From Nitrospira sp. (lineage in GTDB: Bacteria > Nitrospirota > Nitrospiria > Nitrospirales > Nitrospiraceae), in NCBI GenBank assembly GCA_020846195.1, contig JADLEJ010000049.1, positions 62,001-126,000 of the forward strand: a stretch of DNA of 64,000 nucleotides. The letters run 5' to 3'. Position numbers and translations under genes: made by a program. This document shows, piece by piece, positions 60,157-64,000 of the stretch (positions are counted from its first letter, which is position 1; each line of letters starts with the position of its first letter). The notes below the pieces were generated by a model. That model searched no databases. It was not told the origin of the DNA and saw only the letters and a program-made list of their open reading frames with translations.

Positions 60157-60558
60157 CTATTTCCCTTGAAACATCTTCAGCAGTTGGTCGAGTCCGCCGG
60201 CTTCAATTTTCCCGGTCGGGGTCAGCTTGTCCACGAGGTCCGGTAACAGACCGGCGAGCTGCGCGCCGGCGGCATCGGTCGAGATTCCGGCCTTGGCCGC
60301 CAGTTGTTTGAGCAGGTCGCCGCCGAGGCCCTGTTGAATCTGCTGCGGGGTCACAGGGAGATTCTTGCCGGTGCTCACCCACGAGTTCACGATGTCGCCC
60401 AGGCCGTTCTTTTGGAAGGTCTGGACCAATCCCGCGAGTCCTCCGACCGAACTGTTCTGGCCGAGTAAGCTGGTTACGGCTTGCAGCAAAGGATTTTGGC
60501 TGCCATTTCCCTCGAGCATGCCGCCGACCGCTTGTCCTAATTGATCCATGAAACTCAT
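60157..60558 (-). CDS. YidB/DUF937 family protein
   Basis: 133 aa. MSFMDQLGQAVGGMLEGNGSQNPLLQAVTSLLGQ and GLAGLVQTFQKNGLGDIVNSWVSTGKNLPVTPQQIQQGLGGDLLKQLAAKAG are close to the YidB consensus; LPDLVDKLTPTGKI ends the domain. It is a small helical protein of unknown role, common in proteobacteria. It lies 12 bases downstream of the barstar gene on the same strand and is probably co-transcribed with the barnase/barstar pair. Confidence 0.88.
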   Translation of the reverse strand: MSFMDQLGQAVGGMLEGNGSQNPLLQAVTSLLGQNSSVGGLAGLVQTFQKNGLGDIVNSWVSTGKNLPVTPQQIQQGLGGDLLKQLAAKAGISTDAAGAQLAGLLPDLVDKLTPTGKIEAGGLDQLLKMFQGK

Positions 60559-60570
60559 GGCGGTGTCCTC

Positions 60571-61110
60571 CTACTTCTTTGCGGGACGAGACGATCGTCC
60601 TTTCGTCAGGGGCTGGAGATCCGGCATCGGCGCCGGATCGATCCCCCAATGTTTCCTCTTAGGTGCTTCCTGGTGTGATACCGCAAAGAGCGTATGAAAG
60701 GCAATTGCCTTGGAACCTCCGCCCGCCTGGCCTTTGCTCCAGGCTTCCCCGGCATCGCTCAGAATCTCGAGCAGCGTTTCGTATTCGTCTTCGTCGCCGG
60801 GCAGGACGGCTTGCGCATCGGTGATCAGCAGCACATAGCCCTTGGCAGGTAGCCACTCCAGATCCGCGAGGCATTCCTCCATCGCGTCCCAGTTGTGGCC
60901 GAAATAGTCGGGGAAGCCCAAGGCGCGAGCGAATTCCGTGAACAGGCCGGCCGGCGTCGAGCATTTTTTCCCGTGGATCGCGCGCAACGCGAATCCGACG
61001 GGGGGCTTGGCCAGCGCGGAAGCGGTTGTGCCGGCCGGCACGATCAACAGCGACGACCAGGGGGCTTTCGGTGCCTGGAGATAACTCATCAAGGTGCGTG
61101 GTGGTGTCAT
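60571..61110 (-). CDS. Barstar-family ribonuclease inhibitor
   Basis: 179 aa. The barstar fold is recognised by GKKCSTPAGLFTEFARALGFPDYFGHNWDAMEECLADLEWLPAKGYVLLITDAQ, where the Tyr-Phe-Gly-x-Asn-x-Asp-Ala segment contributes the acidic face that blocks the RNase active site. Extra N-terminal (about 35) and C-terminal (about 30, Lys/Pro-rich) segments exceed the classical 90-aa barstar. The gene directly follows the RNase gene (15 bases), so the organism makes its own inhibitor for the exported enzyme. Confidence 0.87.
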   Translation of the reverse strand: MTPPRTLMSYLQAPKAPWSSLLIVPAGTTASALAKPPVGFALRAIHGKKCSTPAGLFTEFARALGFPDYFGHNWDAMEECLADLEWLPAKGYVLLITDAQAVLPGDEDEYETLLEILSDAGEAWSKGQAGGGSKAIAFHTLFAVSHQEAPKRKHWGIDPAPMPDLQPLTKGRSSRPAKK

Positions 61111-61125
61111 GGAATGATCGCTATC

Positions 61126-61545
61126 CTAGTTGAGCGGTGTGAAGGTTCGGTAATGATCGCCGGTATAGTACGCTTTGCCGGTGCGCTGTTCGATCACCAG
61201 CCGTTCCGCATCCCGCGACCGGCCGCGAATTTTCGGGTTCACGTCGTACTCGCGATAGCGGCCGCGTGGCAATCGACGCTCCCGGTTCTGAAAGTCCCGT
61301 CCTCCGATATATCCGGGCAGCGGGGCTCCGTCTCGTTCCTGCAAACGCTTGAGCAGGTCCTGCGCTTTGAGAGGCGCCATCGAGGCGGCGCCGCGACCCT
61401 GCGCAACCGCGGGCGGCGTTGGCGAGGATTGAATGAGCGGTTCTGCCAGGCCTGTTTCTGCGCGCAGCCCGGCGCAGACCATCAGCCCAAGCAGGAGGAC
61501 GGCGACAAGGCACTGTGAGAAACGCCGGATCAGGGAGAACGGCAT
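61126..61545 (-). CDS. Barnase/RNase Sa-type secreted guanyl ribonuclease
   Basis: 139 aa. A signal peptide (MPFSLIRRFSQCLVAVLLLGLMVCAGLRA) is followed by a linker and the RNase domain (about 65-139): LPGYIGGRDFQNRERRLP, YREYDVNP with the catalytic Glu, then RLVIEQRTGKAYYTGDHYRTF with the catalytic Arg and His. It cleaves single-stranded RNA, preferring G. It is exported while the inhibitor stays inside. ATG 61545 fits the signal peptide; two upstream ATGs are in frame but would place charged residues before it. Confidence 0.85.
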   Translation of the reverse strand: MPFSLIRRFSQCLVAVLLLGLMVCAGLRAETGLAEPLIQSSPTPPAVAQGRGAASMAPLKAQDLLKRLQERDGAPLPGYIGGRDFQNRERRLPRGRYREYDVNPKIRGRSRDAERLVIEQRTGKAYYTGDHYRTFTPLN

Positions 61546-61634
61546 GACGAGAATCCTGTTGGTCCGCCGCCGCGACGGTAGCATGCGCATTGGGGGAGGT
61601 CAAACTCGCTGCCTCCGTGTGGCGCCAGACCGCT

Positions 61635-61663
61635 TTGCGGTCACTCTATGCGTAGGATAGAAT
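61635..61663 (+). promoter_or_regulatory. Promoter of the 61834-63020 operon
   Basis: TTGCGG (61635-61640), 17 bases, TAGAAT (61658-61663). Transcription from about 61670 would give a 160-nt leader before the start at 61834, or use of an earlier in-frame ATG. Confidence 0.5.
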
Positions 61664-61833
61664 GTCGGCGGATTATTCACGGCATGAACCCAGAGCGAGT
61701 GGTCATCCGATCGCGATACCGCATCAGAAAGATCCAACTCCATCGTGATGCCCCTGAAGGACGCATGACGAGCGCCATGCGAGGAGCGAACATTGTGCTG
61801 AACCCGCGCGCTATTCGAGAGAAATGCCCGCTC

Positions 61834-62379
61834 ATGCGGCGGGCATCTGTACTCATCGCTCTGCTCGCCTTGCTGGGCAGTCCCATGCCGGGGTTCGCCC
61901 AGAGCGGATCGCTCGATCAATCGCCGACCGCCATCGTCAAGCGCTATGTGGGGCTCGACAAGAAGGGCGCCCGCATGGACGCCATGTCGTTCGAAACGCT
62001 GGTGCCGTACATCGATTGGACAGAGGAGCCGGTGTGGGGGCGGATCGTGGTGATTCAAGACGCCACTGTGCCGGAGGATTATCGGAAATGGGATGTGGTG
62101 AACCGGCTCGAAGTCGTGATTCCGACCACGTTTACGGTGCTTGGCTCGGTGTATTTGGAAACGGCGGTGTTTGTGCCGGAAGCGATGACGGAAGAAGTCC
62201 GCTTTCGCGTCAAGGCGGTCCGAAGCAAATGGCGGATCGTGGAACCGGTGATTCCTCCGCATATCGGGTTGAAACGGATGATCGATTTGGTGCGTGACGC
62301 AGAGATCAAAGAAGCCGATGCCGAGAAACGCGGCCTGCTGGCTGCTTTGGGAGAGACATTGCGAAAGGTCAAACCATGA
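61834..62379 (+). CDS. Exported hypothetical protein
   Basis: 181 aa from ATG 61834: MRRASVLIALLALLGSPMPGFAQ is a clean Sec signal peptide. The mature part is alpha/beta (DQSPTAIVKRYVGLDKKGARMDAMSFETLVPYIDWTEEPVWGRIVVI, then VFVPEAMTEEVRFRVKAVRSKWRIVEPVIPPHIG), like a small cone-shaped NTF2-type domain. No family is certain. The frame is open upstream with ATGs at 61684 and 61765, but these would precede the signal peptide. ATGA couples it to gph. Confidence 0.72.
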   Translation: MRRASVLIALLALLGSPMPGFAQSGSLDQSPTAIVKRYVGLDKKGARMDAMSFETLVPYIDWTEEPVWGRIVVIQDATVPEDYRKWDVVNRLEVVIPTTFTVLGSVYLETAVFVPEAMTEEVRFRVKAVRSKWRIVEPVIPPHIGLKRMIDLVRDAEIKEADAEKRGLLAALGETLRKVKP

Positions 62380-63023
62380 CGAAGACCCCGGTGGATGTGT
62401 TGATATTCGATCTGGACGGCACGTTGATCGAGTCGAAGTGGGACATTGCCCGTTCGGTCAATCTCACGCTGGCCGAATTAGGACTGCCGGAACGGCCGCT
62501 CGAAGAGATTTTCGGGTTCGTCGGCGACGGCGTGAAGAAACTGCTGCGGCTGGCTGTCGGGGAAAACGACCGGGTGAGTTTCGACCAGGCCCTCGCCGTG
62601 TTTCGCGGCCACTATCTCGAACATTGCTTGGACCGAACGGTGTTTTTCCCAGGGATCGAGCCGATGTTGCGGCATTTCTCCGATAAGCACAAAGCCGTGG
62701 CGACGAATAAATCGATCGAATACACGCGGGTTATTCTGAACGGGCTGGGCGCGGAGTATTTCCCCTGGGTCGTCGGGGGAGACAGCGGGTTTGGCCTGAA
62801 ACCGGAGCCTGGTATGCTGTTGCATTTGCTCGAGCAGGTGAAGGTTCCCAAGGAGCGCGCCGTGTTGATCGGCGACAGCACCAACGACATCAATGGCGGC
62901 CACAACGCCGGCATTCGGGTCTGCGCCGTCGGCTACGGGATGGGGAATCGGGAGAAAATGGCGGCTTGCCAGCCCGATTGGTTTATCGAACGGCCGGAAC
63001 AACTGATGGAGATTTTTACATGA
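62376..63023 (+). CDS. gph: Phosphoglycolate phosphatase-like HAD hydrolase
   Basis: 215 aa. HAD motif I is IFDLDGTLIES, motif II is VATNKS, motif III is LKPEPGMLLHLLEQ and motif IV is VLIGDSTNDINGGHNAG. The cap is C1-type helical (LPERPLEEIFGFVGDGVKKLLRLAV). The GFVGDGVKKLL segment is typical of phosphoglycolate phosphatases, which recycle 2-phosphoglycolate. Substrate is inferred. It overlaps both neighbours by four bases and is the middle gene of an operon. Confidence 0.88.
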   Translation: MTKTPVDVLIFDLDGTLIESKWDIARSVNLTLAELGLPERPLEEIFGFVGDGVKKLLRLAVGENDRVSFDQALAVFRGHYLEHCLDRTVFFPGIEPMLRHFSDKHKAVATNKSIEYTRVILNGLGAEYFPWVVGGDSGFGLKPEPGMLLHLLEQVKVPKERAVLIGDSTNDINGGHNAGIRVCAVGYGMGNREKMAACQPDWFIERPEQLMEIFT

Positions 63024-64000
63024 TGACTCATGGTGCATGGTCCATGCGCAAGGTGTCCCTCGCCGTGGCAGTAGCGGTGAGTCTGAGCGTTGCCTCGAAC
63101 CCGTCGATGGCCGAGGGGCCGAGTCTTGCCGACCGGGTGATCGAGCATAAGCTGGCGAACGGTCTGACCGTCCTCATGGTCGAGCGCCATCAAACGCCGG
63201 TGGTCTCGATCAACATCACCTTCGGGGTAGGTGGGGTGAATGAGCAGGCCGGCCAGACCGGGCTGGCTCATCTCTATGAGCACATGGCGTTCAAAGGCAC
63301 GCGGACCGTCGGGACGAAAGACTACGACAAGGAAAAGCTGACCCTCGACGAGCTGGCCCGTGCAGGGACTCTTCTCGATCAGCGGCAGCGCGAACTCGCC
63401 CAAAAGGGCTCTGCAGCGACGGCGGCCGAGCAGGCCGCGCTGGACGCCTTGCAGAAACAGGTGGCCGACTTGCAGACGCAAGCGGGCCAGTATGTCGTCG
63501 GCAACGAGGTGGCCTTGCTCTATCAGCGCCACGGCGGCGTGGGCCTCAACGCCTCCACCGGAAAAGATCTCACGCGCTATACGATCAACCTTCCGGCCAA
63601 CCGGCTGCCGGTCTGGGCGGCGATCGAAGCGGACCGGATGGCGAACCCGGTCCTCCGCGAATTTTACAAAGAGCGCGGCGTCGTGATGGAAGAGCGCCGT
63701 CTGCGCAACGACGACAGTCCGAACGGCCTCTTGTTCGAAACCTTTACCTCGGCGGCCTTTCGGGCGCATCCCTACGGCGTGCCGACTATTGGGTGGGGTT
63801 CGGACATTCTGTCGCTGACGCCGGCGGCGACCGAGGCGTTCTTCAAAACGTATTATGGGCCGAACAACGCGACGATCGCGCTCGTGGGGGATATCGACCC
63901 GAAAGAAACGATGGCCTTGATCGAGAACACGTTCGGGAAAATTCCAGCGGCGAACGCCACGCCCGAGATTGTGACCGTGGAGCCGGAGCAGCGAGGCGAG
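63020..64000 (+). CDS. M16-family zinc metalloprotease, 3' part missing
   Basis: The first 327 aa. A signal peptide (to about 30, SNPSMAEG) is followed by VIEHKLANGLTVLMVERHQTPVVSINITFGVGG. The inverted zinc motif HLYEH (about residue 92-96) lies in GLAHLYEHMAFKGT. A 60-residue coiled-coil insert (LLDQRQRELAQKGSAATAAEQ) follows before KDLTRYTINLPANRLPVWAAIEADRMANP, and VMEERRLRNDDSP has the third zinc Glu. It is a periplasmic pitrilysin-type peptidase. The frame is open to the window end. The start ATGA overlaps the gph stop. Confidence 0.9.
   Translation, partial: MMTHGAWSMRKVSLAVAVAVSLSVASNPSMAEGPSLADRVIEHKLANGLTVLMVERHQTPVVSINITFGVGGVNEQAGQTGLAHLYEHMAFKGTRTVGTKDYDKEKLTLDELARAGTLLDQRQRELAQKGSAATAAEQAALDALQKQVADLQTQAGQYVVGNEVALLYQRHGGVGLNASTGKDLTRYTINLPANRLPVWAAIEADRMANPVLREFYKERGVVMEERRLRNDDSPNGLLFETFTSAAFRAHPYGVPTIGWGSDILSLTPAATEAFFKTYYGPNNATIALVGDIDPKETMALIENTFGKIPAANATPEIVTVEPEQRGE

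Overview
The window is one contiguous, GC-rich, densely coded stretch of a Gram-negative chromosome. About 70 protein genes are supported. No rRNA, tRNA or CRISPR array was seen. Outer-membrane and LPS functions (TonB receptor, TonB, two periplasmic PPIases, gmhA and rfaE2 for ADP-heptose) point to a diderm. The mix of a MEKHLA protein, HDOD and PilZ proteins, an ACR3-type ars operon, LemA/TPM proteins and many small Zn-ribbon or membrane proteins resembles Nitrospira (Nitrospirota). That assignment is an inference from content, not from a search.

Layout. 1-8.1 kb: partial leuC, MEKHLA, CBS and DUF1653 proteins, a flavin disulfide reductase, TPR and small envelope proteins, HDOD-GAF, MscS. 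8.1-11.9 kb: a di-haem peroxidase divergent from an OxyR with Cys199/Cys208, a Lys/Ala-rich exported helix, ExoIII, and a 56-aa Zn ribbon. 12.1-21.6 kb: an acquisition island. FNR-like and XRE-PBP regulators diverge from a translationally coupled run of flavin monooxygenase, TonB receptor, TonB, binding protein, FecCD permease and ATPase. 22.2-24.7 kb: arsR-acr3-arsI-arsC with two ArsR-type operators. 24.8-42.7 kb: mostly housekeeping (flavoprotein, PilZ, LemA-TPM, murJ, ogt, dtd, asparaginase, mtgA, engB, two PPIases, mfd, rfaE2). 42.8-49.5 kb: two overlapping sensor proteins with related sensor domains. One is a BarA-like hybrid kinase. The other carries a FixL-like, probably haem-binding PAS and a SpoIIAB-like ATPase. 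49.5-55.2 kb: SprT-like, deoxyhypusine-synthase-like, gmhA, SPFH/NfeD, an orphan CARF gene, ybgC, and a 37-aa membrane protein. 55.2-57.8 kb: accessory DNA with an integron-type cassette (attC plus PD-(D/E)XK gene), a ParE-type toxin-antitoxin pair and a secreted nuclease. 57.9-64 kb: hemL, YidB-like, a barnase/barstar pair, gph and a partial M16 peptidase.

Oxygen and redox sensing recur: OxyR, an FNR-like regulator with an FNR box, and the FixL-like PAS. Metal or metalloid handling is the second theme (TonB/FecCD island, ars operon). Several genes without a Shine-Dalgarno sequence have sigma70-like promoters ending only 7-11 nt before the start codon, which suggests leaderless or nearly leaderless mRNAs. 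Gene symbols are given only where family motifs are clear. All assignments come from reading the sequence, without database searches.
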